Below, one piece after another: positions 42,979-53,217 of a stretch of DNA of 64,000 bases. Source of the DNA: Debaryomyces hansenii CBS767 (lineage: Eukaryota; Ascomycota; Pichiomycetes; Serinales; Debaryomycetaceae); contig NC_006043.2 of assembly GCF_000006445.2 (NCBI RefSeq), forward strand, positions 310,001 to 374,000. Direction: 5' to 3'. Position 1 is the stretch's first letter. The number at the start of each line of letters is the position of its first letter. The notes under the pieces were generated by a model. The model ran no database searches and was not told where the DNA came from. It worked only from the letters and a program-made list of their open reading frames with translations. Made by a program: the position numbers and the translations under genes.

Positions 42979-43153
42979 ACTAATATTAAGATTCTAGGTT
43001 GTTTATTATGCTACTATGAAAAAGATTTTTATAATTATATAGGCTCATCAGCGATTTTTTCACGTGAGCATCTTGATGCTCATTGAATTTTTTTTTAACT
43101 TGTCTCTGTAGGTTCTATACTACTAGTTCTCCTTATAGTTTAGCAGGATCGTA
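42979..43153. promoter_or_regulatory. Shared RRP6-REI1 promoter with TCACGTGA and PAC-like sites
   Basis: Contains TCACGTGA (43060-43067), a flanking T-run, CTCATC (43044-43049; PAC core on the other strand) and a second T-tract near 43090. These suit co-regulated ribosome-biogenesis genes. Cbf1-type binding is inferred. Confidence 0.55.
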
Positions 43154-44371
43154 ATGCAATATACTTGTAATTCATGTAATTTAGCTTTTCCGGCTCCAGA
43201 GGACCAAAGGGTCCACATGAAATCGGATTGGCATCGTTATAATTTAAAGAGAAGAGTCGCTGAACTACCACCCATAGATGAAAATCTATTCAATAGTAAA
43301 GTATCGTCATTATCCATTACCGAAAATGGAGCAGACAATAATAATGAAGAAAAGATGAAGAATAAAGCTCAATTAACCAAAAAAGAAATTAGAAGAAGGG
43401 AAAAGGAAGTACTTCAAGCCAAAAAGAAACAGATTTTAGAAACCGCAAGAGAAGCAATGATTGCCAAGATGAAAGAACAAAATAGAGATAATGATAGCCC
43501 ATCAGAGAGCATACAGGAGGACGAATTAATATCGATAAGAGATATGAAACTTGACGACAATAATTCGGACACTAAAAATGAATCAACACCTGAGCAACAA
43601 GAGGAGCACTTAATGAAGGAAAAGCTTTCGAATAGCGTTGAAATACCAGTAACCACATGTTTATTCTGTCATGCGAAACAGAAGGCAAATTTCGATGATA
43701 TTGAATCTAATATTCAACATATGTTCGTAATGCATGGTCTTTATATCCCAGAAAGAAAATATTTAGTCGATGTGGAAGGCTTGATCAAATATTTAGGAGA
43801 AAAGATTGGTCTCGGAAATATATGTCTCTGTTGTTCATACCAAGGTAAAAATATCGAAGCTGTTAGAGAACATATGTTAAATAAAAGACACATGAGATTG
43901 CCTTACGAAACTGAAGATGAAAAATTAGAGGTTTCAGAGTTTTATGACTTTAGCTCAACTTATGATGATGATGCTGTTGATAATAAACCTGTAAATGAGG
44001 AAGATTGGGAAGATGTCTCGGAGGACGAAGAGGAAGCGGATGATTATAGCGATGAAGAATTATCTCCGGCTGATAGTGCACTTTATCCAAACGGCCACGA
44101 ACTTGTTTTACCGTCAGGAGTGGTCGTTGGACATCGTTCACTTGCAAGATACTACAGACAAAACTTAGCTCCAGAACGTGTATTATCAGAAGGTCAAGGT
44201 ACTGTTATTGCAGCTGAAACAAGACATATGTTAAATATCAAAGACAGAGAAGTCTTGGCAACACAGAAGAGAGCTTGGGGTAGAGAAAAGAAAAGGGAGG
44301 ATGTTAATGATAGAAGAGCTGCTAAGTTCGTTAATAACCAGCCACATTACAGAGATCAATTATTACAGTGA
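43154..44371 (+). CDS. REI1: Cytoplasmic 60S maturation factor Rei1/Reh1
   Basis: Zinc-finger protein that helps release and recycle export factors (Arx1-Alb1) from pre-60S subunits in the cytoplasm. 405 aa, close to S. cerevisiae Rei1 (393). A C2H2 finger starts at residue 5 (CNSCNLAFPAPEDQRVHMKS, then DWHRYNLKRR). Two later fingers follow: CLFCHAKQKANF...HMFVMHGLYIP and CLCCSYQGKNIEAVREHMLN. The Lys/Glu-rich coiled-coil stretch and acidic patch (EDWEDVSEDEEEADDYSDEE) are typical. The C-terminal segment GHRSLARYYRQNLAPER, which enters the peptide exit tunnel, is conserved. It could equally be named REH1, since CTG yeasts may have one gene for both. Confidence 0.92.
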   Translation: MQYTCNSCNLAFPAPEDQRVHMKSDWHRYNLKRRVAELPPIDENLFNSKVSSLSITENGADNNNEEKMKNKAQLTKKEIRRREKEVLQAKKKQILETAREAMIAKMKEQNRDNDSPSESIQEDELISIRDMKLDDNNSDTKNESTPEQQEEHLMKEKLSNSVEIPVTTCLFCHAKQKANFDDIESNIQHMFVMHGLYIPERKYLVDVEGLIKYLGEKIGLGNICLCCSYQGKNIEAVREHMLNKRHMRLPYETEDEKLEVSEFYDFSSTYDDDAVDNKPVNEEDWEDVSEDEEEADDYSDEELSPADSALYPNGHELVLPSGVVVGHRSLARYYRQNLAPERVLSEGQGTVIAAETRHMLNIKDREVLATQKRAWGREKKREDVNDRRAAKFVNNQPHYRDQLLQ

Positions 44372-44430
44372 GTGTATTTATAGTATTTTCTAGGTATAGT
44401 ATATATATACAAGAATTTTCCTTTTTAATT

Positions 44431-47064
44431 TTAACATAACGCTAAAATACTTAATGACGAAATCGTATCGATTAATATGTTAGTCAAAAGAGTCCAGCTG
44501 GCGAAAAATAATAATTTGGGTGAAAATACTGACCAGATGAATAAGTGAAATCTTAAGTTAAAACAAGAAGCGACCAAACTTAACCCGGCCATTGAGTAAA
44601 AAAGAAATCCTGCCAAAGATTTTACGTATAATATTTGGTACTTCAAAAATTTCAAGTTAACAAGGTCCTTAGATGACTTTTTAGTATCAAAACAAACAAC
44701 GTTATTTTCGAATATCAATTGTAAAGAAGCTAAAGACCAAAATATTGGCCCTGCAAAGTTGGAACAATATGTCAAAACTCCTACTAAAAAGACATCATAC
44801 GATTTAAACCCATTATACGAATTTGATAAATCTACCGTCGCCAACAGATTAGTATTCCCCATAGAAAAGAATGACAAATTTTGCATGCATAGCGAGAATA
44901 GGGTAATAATTATCATTAATTGGTCAATATTCTTCCGTAAAACGATTTCGTTATTAGCCAACAATTTCGCCGCCAGAAACTTAACTAAAGAAAATATAAG
45001 AAATATCGGAACAATCTCTGGCCTTGACTGGTGAAGTAAGAAAAGGGTCAAAACATTTGATAAATCAGTTAATAGACCATAGTGGAGTTTTCTTATTTTT
45101 CCTAAAACAATTCGAACTATAATCAAAACTCCTATGCAGTAGAACAAAATCTTTGAAAGATGGATATTTAATTCATGTAATTGATTCTTCTCTTTCGGAT
45201 CTATTGTGATGCCATATGATTCACACGTCCAATTTAAGAATGCAAGTAACCAATCCGGAACACGTTTACCATCATTGAAATATTGACAAAGCTTGAACAG
45301 AAATGAGATCGAACAAGTAACAAAGGTAACAATAAATGTAACTAGACTTCCGAAGTCTTTTACATTCTCCCTAAGTGACTCATATTCTCTCAAAGTAACA
45401 CAATGTATTAGACTCCCTTGAGAATAAATAAGTATAGCAGTTAAAAAATAAGTAGCTATATTCAAAACCCATAATAGATCCACATTTTGCAACAAGTACG
45501 CGGAGAAGGTGTAAGGTGTTGTAAATTTTTGACCCGTAATGCTCCACGATCTGATAATTCTTAAACCAACTAAAATAAGCCAAAAATACTTTAATGATTT
45601 CAAATGGTTGTTAAAATATAATGCAAAAAGACATATTATACTAAAGAACCACCAAATTTGATATTCTTCTTCAATAAGGGACGATGCATGAAAATGAATT
45701 GAATAAACTATTGATATCCCAATAAAATACCAATTATATTTTGGGTTTATAGTTGCTTGTACTAGAAAATACCAATTAAATAAACCAAATGCGACAATAG
45801 CCATAGCGACTAAAATGGATAGCCCTATATATATATCGACATATTTATATTCCGTTGCAGCAGACGTTAATAGACCCTGAATCTTTGATAGGAAATCATA
45901 ATGTACATCAATCGACCCTGAATCTTGCGATTTCTTCCATTCGTTAATTATATCAGTGTCGTTTGCATGCTTGGCTTCATATATGTTCATGAATTGCTCA
46001 GAATTTTCCATTAAAATCGATTTCTGGGCTTCTGGTTTCCAAAGACCAAGAATGTCCTTTATAACTATACCAAGGTTATTTTTTGGTATAGGAAAATTTA
46101 GCAAAGTTGCTAATGTAGGAACTAAATCAATTTGATTGATATAATTGTAATATTTGTAGTCATTATTATAAGCTAAGGGGCTCTTTAAATTTTTTTTAAG
46201 CATTTTGAATTTTGGTGAAGCGAATAATAAACCTGGATTAGTTTCACCCATTGAAGATCCACCGTGGTTACCAATTTCATTCATACCATGATCACCCATT
46301 ACCACTAGCAATGTATTCGAATCGATAGTTTCTTTATATAACTTCTCTATAATGCCATCCATCTCTTCTTGCTTTCCTCGCATAAATATAGAATTGGGAC
46401 CTCCCTTATGTCCGATATGATCAAGTCCCAAATAATGTAAAATTAATGCATCCCATTTAGAATTAAACAAATCATCATTCAAATGTCTAGTAACGTTATT
46501 GTCTACATCGGTAAAATCATTGACAAAAAACGAATTTGTTCCCTCATATTGGTTGAAAAATTTTTCAGGAGGAAACAACTTCAACCATGTATCGTCACCA
46601 AAGAAGTTAAACACCTTCAGATTGTTTTGAAATTGGTGCAACCAAGAATCTTGGTTCAATAAGCTTTGCGAGTTATCCTTATCGTCTGCAATGTTCAAAA
46701 TAGCATCCAAAAAGCTCGGAGTACCCCCGGTGGTAATCCCTTTCAACCTTGGCAACGTCACCGTAGGCGGATTGGAATAACTTGTGAATGGCAATGCACA
46801 ATTTTCATTTATCAATTGATGCACAAATTTCATATGCGAATGGTCCGAATATAAGAAGTCCGACCTCATCGCATCAACAACCATTAATATCAACTTATCA
46901 AATTTTGCTTCGTTATGTTCCATAAAAGGCGATTGGCCCGTATGGAATTCATTAAATCCTGGTACCACCACTTTGGATGGAAAAAATCCCTTAAGAAAGA
47001 TTGAGTACCCAATGACATGCAATATCAACAAACCAAATAACACTCCCCATTTCGAACTACCCAT
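44431..47064 (-). CDS. LAS21: GPI ethanolamine phosphate transferase 2 (Las21/Gpi7)
   Basis: ER membrane enzyme that adds ethanolamine phosphate to the second mannose of GPI anchors. 877 aa from ATG 47064; the upstream in-frame codons lack an ATG. After one N-terminal membrane helix comes a lumenal alkaline-phosphatase-like domain with metal-binding motifs MVVDAMRSDF, NPPTVTLPRLKGITTGG, GLDHIGHKGG and GDHGMNEIGNHGG. The C-terminal half has about ten membrane helices. The DAMRSDF and PRLKGITTGGTPSFLDA wording fits Las21/Gpi7 better than Gpi13 or Mcd4. Confidence 0.93.
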   Translation of the reverse strand: MGSSKWGVLFGLLILHVIGYSIFLKGFFPSKVVVPGFNEFHTGQSPFMEHNEAKFDKLILMVVDAMRSDFLYSDHSHMKFVHQLINENCALPFTSYSNPPTVTLPRLKGITTGGTPSFLDAILNIADDKDNSQSLLNQDSWLHQFQNNLKVFNFFGDDTWLKLFPPEKFFNQYEGTNSFFVNDFTDVDNNVTRHLNDDLFNSKWDALILHYLGLDHIGHKGGPNSIFMRGKQEEMDGIIEKLYKETIDSNTLLVVMGDHGMNEIGNHGGSSMGETNPGLLFASPKFKMLKKNLKSPLAYNNDYKYYNYINQIDLVPTLATLLNFPIPKNNLGIVIKDILGLWKPEAQKSILMENSEQFMNIYEAKHANDTDIINEWKKSQDSGSIDVHYDFLSKIQGLLTSAATEYKYVDIYIGLSILVAMAIVAFGLFNWYFLVQATINPKYNWYFIGISIVYSIHFHASSLIEEEYQIWWFFSIICLFALYFNNHLKSLKYFWLILVGLRIIRSWSITGQKFTTPYTFSAYLLQNVDLLWVLNIATYFLTAILIYSQGSLIHCVTLREYESLRENVKDFGSLVTFIVTFVTCSISFLFKLCQYFNDGKRVPDWLLAFLNWTCESYGITIDPKEKNQLHELNIHLSKILFYCIGVLIIVRIVLGKIRKLHYGLLTDLSNVLTLFLLHQSRPEIVPIFLIFSLVKFLAAKLLANNEIVLRKNIDQLMIIITLFSLCMQNLSFFSMGNTNLLATVDLSNSYNGFKSYDVFLVGVLTYCSNFAGPIFWSLASLQLIFENNVVCFDTKKSSKDLVNLKFLKYQILYVKSLAGFLFYSMAGLSLVASCFNLRFHLFIWSVFSPKLLFFASWTLLTNILIDTISSLSILALC

Positions 47065-47484
47065 ATTATATATTTTGTATATCCAGTATCCAATGAATCT
47101 AAAATTCAATTACTTTCCTTCTGTTCTCGTATGGAACAACAATTACAGCTATCAAGCGTGTGGTGTTCAAAATATTTGTGGTGAGAAATAGACATGTCAA
47201 AAGAAATGGAGATGGTCAGATAGTTCGTGCTTACGATTCAAACAATTCATACAGTAGGTAGAGAAATGCCCATAAAGAAGGTTTTCACACTTAATTCCAA
47301 GCTAGATTGTACTAAACTTTTAAAGCCGTCATACATTTGTAATGCACGATATTGAACTATTAAGCGTTAATGATAAGCCCTTTTTAGACCACGGAGCGCT
47401 TATATAAGCGTTAGTATATTATGAACGGAACAAACTTAATCCATTAATCGTTCATTTGAGAGCTAAAGAAAGAGTTAATTGTGT
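47065..47484. other. Divergent promoter between LAS21 and Zn2Cys6 regulator
   Basis: 420 bp, AT-rich, no gene. Serves both flanking genes. Confidence 0.5.
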
Positions 47485-48992
47485 ATGAGTGTGACTAGTA
47501 AGGCGAATATGATTACAAGGTCAAGGAAAGGGTGCTTAAGTTGCAAGAAATTGAAAATTAAGGTAAGTACTTATTAAAGATAACCATAGGATTGTCCGCT
47601 AACTATATTTAGTGCAATGAAGCTAAACCATCTTGTGAGTATTGTGAATCCACAAAGCGCCAATGCCAATACCCAGATATGGAAATCATGCAGACGAATT
47701 TTGGGGTAGATCTGAGGAGGACCCGAAGAAGAAGAAACGATGATAAGAATTTGATGAGGGAGATGAGGCTCAATGCTACTACAAAGTTATTACAGATTAA
47801 CCTATTGGAATTACAATTGCTTAAATTCTTCCACGAACAATGTACACAGTTTTTTAGTTTTTGTGGGGTGGACAAAAATATTGAATACGTATGGAGTCAT
47901 TCTGTTCCGACAATTTTTTCGCAATCTCTGTTGGTAAGGAATGCCATATATCTGTTTTCTGCTTTAACCTTGTGGCCATTTTACAACATAGATGAGTCAT
48001 TGTGCCTAGATAAAATTTCAAAGTTGCTAAAGTATGACGAAGCGGTTTTGCTGGGGCAAAACGGAATTGCTTCGGGAATTATAAATAAGGGTATATCAGT
48101 GGATGTGACGGATTCGTTGACTCAGGCTAGTTTATTTGAGGTAACCACTGAGTATTTTATTTCCACCTTAAGAGAGAATCAACTAGCAATTACTAGACAT
48201 TATGAGGGTCCGGATATAGAACTTCGAACATTTGGAAGTATCAATGAAGCTGCGGAATTAACGATTACTAGTATTTTAATATTCTCCTATATGTGCCTTC
48301 ATCCTGATGGAGTTCTTCCCATAGTAGTATTCAATGATGACACCCAAGTTGATTTCATATCTTTGAGTAAAAACATTGGTAGTATTATGGCGTCCGCAAG
48401 AGGAACCCTTGTGGATACTAAATTTGGAGGGCTATTTGCCAGACACTCAAAATATAGAAATACAAACGTTCCTAGAGACAGGTATCGTATAACAAGAATT
48501 TTATTCGATAAGTTAGACGAATATTTTTATGATGTTAGTCATACAGTGGAGATTGATCTGATTTCAGCATTGGAATATGAGACATTAAAAGTAACTATTG
48601 ATGCATTAAATAATTGTTTATACCAAGCGGACGTCTGTAACTTCCCTATTGCAATGTTCTCCTGGATTTTATTTGTCCTGGATCAATACTATGGTTTGGT
48701 GAAAAATAAGCAACCTTTTGCTACTAAAATATTGTTTGTTTACGCTTGTTTGAATCTTATATTTGATTTTGCATTTATTAGGAGCAGGAGTAGCTTCACA
48801 AAATTTGCACACTGGTACAAAGAACACATGGACCCTGATGAATTTGACCAAAACTTGTACCATGTTGCTATTGATCATGAACATCAATTTACAGTTGACA
48901 ATTTCTCAACCATCAGGGATTTTGACCCTGTATCGTTCTCTGATAACTTGGATAACGTTTTAAATAAAGATGATATTTATGAATGGCTATAA
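47485..48992 (+). CDS. Zn2Cys6 transcription factor, two exons
   Basis: Fungal zinc-cluster regulator, 485 aa after splicing. Exon 1 (47485-47562) encodes 26 residues ending in CLSCKKLKIK. Exon 2 (47613-48992) continues CNEAKPSCEYCESTKRQCQY, which completes the six cysteines (CX2CX6CX6CX2CX6C). A gene model without the intron loses the DNA-binding domain. The rest is a helical regulatory region of the Fungal_trans_2/Upc2-like sort (KFFHEQCTQFF, LVRNAIYLFSALTLW), tentative by eye. It lies 870 bp upstream of, and in line with, a GABA/polyamine-type permease, which may be its target. Specific identity not recognised. Confidence 0.88.
47563..47612 (+). other. 50-bp intron inside the zinc cluster
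   Basis: 5' splice site GTAAGT, branch-like GCTAAC about ten bases before the 3' TTTAG. Removing it joins two halves of a perfect Zn2Cys6 motif in phase 0. Confidence 0.92.
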
Positions 48993-49861
48993 AGGTAATA
49001 TTAAATTATTTATTAAAGTTAAACTCGTATTGCTGTTTCTACTTTGCTTTGTGGGTTGGGTATGACTTATAAAGAAAGGTCTGATTGAGATCAATATGCG
49101 ACAACTGATTTAATTTCTGGATGTAGAGGATCGTAGCATCGAAACAAGGCTACCTCAGGATAAGATGCGATCTACATGTTTTACTTTCACCAAGGTATGA
49201 TACCGCATATTCAAGGAAGTATTTCAAAAAATCGGCTTAAAATCTAACATAATTAAGGTTTAAATATTTTTGTATATTATTTTGGCATAGTATTAGGCTT
49301 GATACTAACTAGGTTGATCTTATGACCCATTCACACATCATCTATTGAATTTTGACGTATTGCACCTACTCATATGGAGCAGAAATAGTCTAATAAATGT
49401 GCATTGTTCAGAATACCGATAGTAGAAATAAAAGTGTTAGACTTGAAATTGAAAGGTTGGAGATATTAAAAAATTCAGATAGTATATCTCGATGTAGTAG
49501 TCCGCTAGTGCATTATTACTAAATGCAGATATTCTAAACGAGATCCCGCTATCATCGAGAAATGGAGATCAGTTTATGTACACGACTCCCCTTTTATTAG
49601 ATTTTTCTTATCAGTGAAAAATTGATGGGATTACTTTTGATAAGAAACAATGGTTATAGGAAGCTGATTGCGTACAATAGATGCCTATATATATTTAGTC
49701 ATTGTGGGCCTAATTGAAATATTTTAATTATTATACCATTACATATTAGTATATATTATACCTACTTCTATATGTTATTATTAGTTGCAAATAGATGATC
49801 ATACAAGTTGATAACTAAAGTAATATTCCTAATTTAAGCTCAAGTACAATAAAACAGTGAA
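48993..49861. other. Long promoter region of the permease
   Basis: About 870 bp, AT-rich. No coding frame or RNA gene seen. The length suggests a regulated gene. Confidence 0.4.
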
Positions 49862-51586
49862 ATGGGAGAAAATTTTAAAAGTTCCAACAAGATACATCCT
49901 GTGGTGTCAAATATACTTGTTGATGATTTGCATATTACATCGATACTATCTAATCAGAATATCACGATTAACGTGGACCATGAGATTGATAAGGATGAAG
50001 CATTAATATTAGCTTTAGGATACAAACAAGAGTTCAAACGTGAGTTCTCTCTCTGGACATTATTTGCGGTCTCATTTAGTGTCTTGGGATTACTTCCATC
50101 TATCGCAGCTTGTTTTGATTACCAACAGTTGGTGGTGGGGATGTCGCCAGTTCCATGGATTTTGGCGATTATTTTTATTTCATCGGTTGCATTATCCATG
50201 GCTGAAGTTGCCAGTGCGTTTCCCACTTCACTGGGAACGCCGTATGCGGTATCACAGCTAGCACCTCCAAGATGGGCGCCTGTATTAACGTGGCTAACCT
50301 GTTGCAGTAACTGGTTGTGTCAAATCACTGCGGCACCATCTGTTAATAATAGTTGTGCTTGGTTAATTTTGGCATTAAAGACTTATAATTCTAACGATGG
50401 GTATAGTCCATCCTATGGGGAGGTATATGGCTTAACGACTGGAATTCAAATAGTTCATGGGATTATATCTTCCATGCCTACTAGATGGTTGGCCACGTTT
50501 AATTCTATGGGGACAATTACCAACATTTTGTTCTTGGTTATTGTATTTGTAATGATTTTGGGAGGAAATGATCGTCAAGATCATTTTAACGATATTACAA
50601 AATTCAATTCAAATGATACCGCTTGGAAGTTCTATAACCAGACCGACTGGCCAATGGGTATTGCAGTCTTACAATCTTTCTTGGGTGTAATTTGGGCTAT
50701 GTCGGGGTACGATTCACCATTCCATTTATCAGAAGAATGTTCCAATGCTAATGTGGCCGCTCCAAGAGCCATCATACTTACAGCAACTTGTGGTGGTGGT
50801 ATCGGTTTCTTATTCATGATAGCTATTGCATATACGTTGGTTAGTATTGACCAGATTGCCGAAGATCCGCAGGGTCTAGGGCAGCCTTTCGTTACTTATT
50901 TAACTCAAATATTGAGCAAGAAAGCAGTCAATGCAGCCACAGCATTAACAATCATATCTTCTTTTTTCATGGGTTGCTCATGTATGTTAGCAGCGTCCAG
51001 AGTTACCTATGCCTATGCCAGAGATGGATTTTTTCCGTTATCTAGATATTGGAAGATTGTCAATAAGAAAACACAAACACCTATTAATGCAGTATGGGTT
51101 AACTTATTTATCGGTCAACTCTTGTTATTACTCCAGTTTGCGGGCGATACTGCTATAGGCGCCATCTTTTCCGTAGGTGGAATTTCAGGCTTTGTTTCTT
51201 TCACCATGCCAACTTTATTAAAGATCACTTATGCTAACAAGTCTTTCAAGAGAGGCCCTTGGCATTTGGGTAGATGGTCAAGGCCTATTGGTTTTGTATC
51301 AGTGGCATTTGTAACAGTAATGATTCCAATATTATGTTTCCCCACAGTGAGAGGTGACGACTTGACCCTCGATCAGATGAACTGGACTGTAATTGTTTAT
51401 TTCGGACCTATGCTTTTGTCATTGTTATGGTTCGTTATCGATGCCCATAAATGGTATAAAGGTCCTAGACCAAATATTAATGATGAAGATATTGTCTACG
51501 GTAACTCGACTATAATTGATGGTTATGACAATGAGAAACGGAATCATAATGAAGTTATATCTTCAAAAGATAATGATTTTATTTAA
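49862..51586 (+). CDS. Amino acid/GABA/polyamine permease (APC superfamily)
   Basis: Twelve-helix permease of the amino acid/choline transporter family that includes yeast Uga4 (GABA, putrescine), Tpo5 and Hnm1. 574 aa. Family marks include ALGYKQEFKREFSLWTLFAV at the start of helix 1, EVASAFPTSLGTPYAVSQLA, WAMSGYDSPFHLSEECSNAN with AAPRAI, and SRVTYAYARDGFFPLSRYW. The N-terminus is hydrophilic (about 60 residues) and the tail is charged. Closest in feel to Uga4-type GABA permeases, but substrate is not certain. A zinc-cluster regulator lies directly upstream in the same direction. Confidence 0.88.
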   Translation: MGENFKSSNKIHPVVSNILVDDLHITSILSNQNITINVDHEIDKDEALILALGYKQEFKREFSLWTLFAVSFSVLGLLPSIAACFDYQQLVVGMSPVPWILAIIFISSVALSMAEVASAFPTSLGTPYAVSQLAPPRWAPVLTWLTCCSNWLCQITAAPSVNNSCAWLILALKTYNSNDGYSPSYGEVYGLTTGIQIVHGIISSMPTRWLATFNSMGTITNILFLVIVFVMILGGNDRQDHFNDITKFNSNDTAWKFYNQTDWPMGIAVLQSFLGVIWAMSGYDSPFHLSEECSNANVAAPRAIILTATCGGGIGFLFMIAIAYTLVSIDQIAEDPQGLGQPFVTYLTQILSKKAVNAATALTIISSFFMGCSCMLAASRVTYAYARDGFFPLSRYWKIVNKKTQTPINAVWVNLFIGQLLLLLQFAGDTAIGAIFSVGGISGFVSFTMPTLLKITYANKSFKRGPWHLGRWSRPIGFVSVAFVTVMIPILCFPTVRGDDLTLDQMNWTVIVYFGPMLLSLLWFVIDAHKWYKGPRPNINDEDIVYGNSTIIDGYDNEKRNHNEVISSKDNDFI

Positions 51587-52506
51587 GGCATTTTAAGGCA
51601 TTTTATGTAATTCTTTTTGGTATATTAATAAATGGGTAATTTTTCGATTTAGATTTTAGTGCATTTTGATAATGTATACCTCTGAATGCCTAAAAAGCCC
51701 GCTCGTACATCCAATTTATAGAGAAGACGGTCGATATAGATTGTGACAATTGATTTCATGAGATAAAGAAAGCATTAATATTACTGCAAAAGGTTTTGAG
51801 AGCCATAAAATATGTGAGGTTAATCCTAGTTGAAATTATTCATTGCTTCCTCATCATTTTTATACATATTTAGCCAATCTCTGAAACAACTTGCATTACG
51901 AATACATAAGAAAATATTTTAACTTAAATCTTTTAAATTGCTAGAGTTGGTTATTCACACTCATCAACGCTGCATTTCAGCCGTGCATTCGAGGATTATC
52001 TATTGTTTCTATATATAATGTTCTATGGGGATATCTTGTACGACTTTTATTACTGCTGATTTCAATATTATATCGATTGTTAATTGTGTGGATCTTGACA
52101 AAAATTAAGAAGTTTTAATATACCAGGATAATTATAAAAAGTATCTAGTCTTCTGAGACGTTCTACTTACTATAGATTATTGCATTTAAATCCAAAAACT
52201 CAAAATTCAAAGAATTGAGAAAATGGTGCAACTTCGCAACTTTCAGCATGAGCTCCACGAAAGCAAACTCTCAAGCTAACACCCAGGCTAACACTCAATC
52301 GAACACGTAGCTGACATTGCTATTATAAAATAGATGCCCGAGTATAAGCCCCCTCGTATTCTCACTGAGCATATGATCCAATATGGCTGAATTGTTCATT
52401 CGCATGACTTGTTTTGCTAATTTGCTACAAAAATATCCGTTACTGCATCTAATCATCTGTAAACTAAAAAATTATACCGTAAGCGAGTGTGAAATGTACA
52501 AACTAT
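51587..52506. other. Intergenic, about 0.9 kb
   Basis: 3' ends of converging genes plus AT-rich sequence. A 20-codon frame (52248-52310) with a QANTQANTQSNT repeat is too short to support. No RNA gene recognised. Confidence 0.4.
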
Positions 52507-52977
52507 CTAGGACTTATAATGCGCTGGAGGCGGTCCGTCAGGCCTTTGGAACTCATCCGGATTAATATCATCAACCTTGCTTCCATTGTATCCTGGTTGT
52601 TCACTATATCCTGGCTGGCCGTTATATCCTGGCTGTTCAGTATACCCTTGCTGTTGGTTATATCCACCATATCCGCCAGCGTCTGGGTTTGCTGGCGGGT
52701 ATTGGTTATCCTGCTGGTTTGGATATCCTTGTCCTTGATTATAATAACCTCCTGCTTGTTGCGTTTGATAATACTGGTTATTATCCATAACATGAACCTT
52801 ACCCTTATTCTTTCTCTTTCTCAAGCAAAACAAGACTACCACGATGAGAAGTGGAATAAGAATTAACAACCATAATAACCATTTATACGAACCCCACCCA
52901 GTGCTACCATTATTACCATATCTATTAGGATAATAGAGTCTCTTATTTATCTCTTCATTAATTTCCTTGACATACAT
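52507..52977 (-). CDS. Small single-pass membrane protein, Rcr-like
   Basis: 156 aa from ATG 52977. A short polar N-terminus is followed by one hydrophobic helix (WLLWLLILIPLLIVVVLFCL) and a basic stop-transfer RKRKNK. The cytosolic tail is rich in Gln, Tyr, Gly and Pro, with a repeat of the kind GYNGQPGYSEQPGYNG. The layout resembles yeast Rcr1/Rcr2, small ER/endosome membrane proteins that affect plasma membrane protein sorting and chitin. The tail lacks an exact PPxY Rsp5-binding motif (it ends PPPAHYKS), so the assignment is by architecture only. Confidence 0.7.
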   Translation of the reverse strand: MYVKEINEEINKRLYYPNRYGNNGSTGWGSYKWLLWLLILIPLLIVVVLFCLRKRKNKGKVHVMDNNQYYQTQQAGGYYNQGQGYPNQQDNQYPPANPDAGGYGGYNQQQGYTEQPGYNGQPGYSEQPGYNGSKVDDINPDEFQRPDGPPPAHYKS

Positions 52978-53217
52978 TTTCAATTTCCTTTAATTGAAGA
53001 AGAGTAAAATAATTTCTTGGTTGCTTTAATGGTAATAGAAAAGTTGTAGTTGCAGTTGTTTCCATTTTTGAATGGCACACGACTTTTGTAGATACGACAT
53101 TATATTTATCACGACATTCACTCGGCGCGACATCACTATTCTCGTAGCCTGTTCTACCCGATAAAGACCATCACTACGAAGTAAACTTTAGTGGTATATA
53201 GTGACTTACGGGTAAAT

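Noticed and set aside
52248..52310. Short frame with an ANTQANTQ repeat
   Set aside because: Only 20 codons and no splice signals linking it to another frame.
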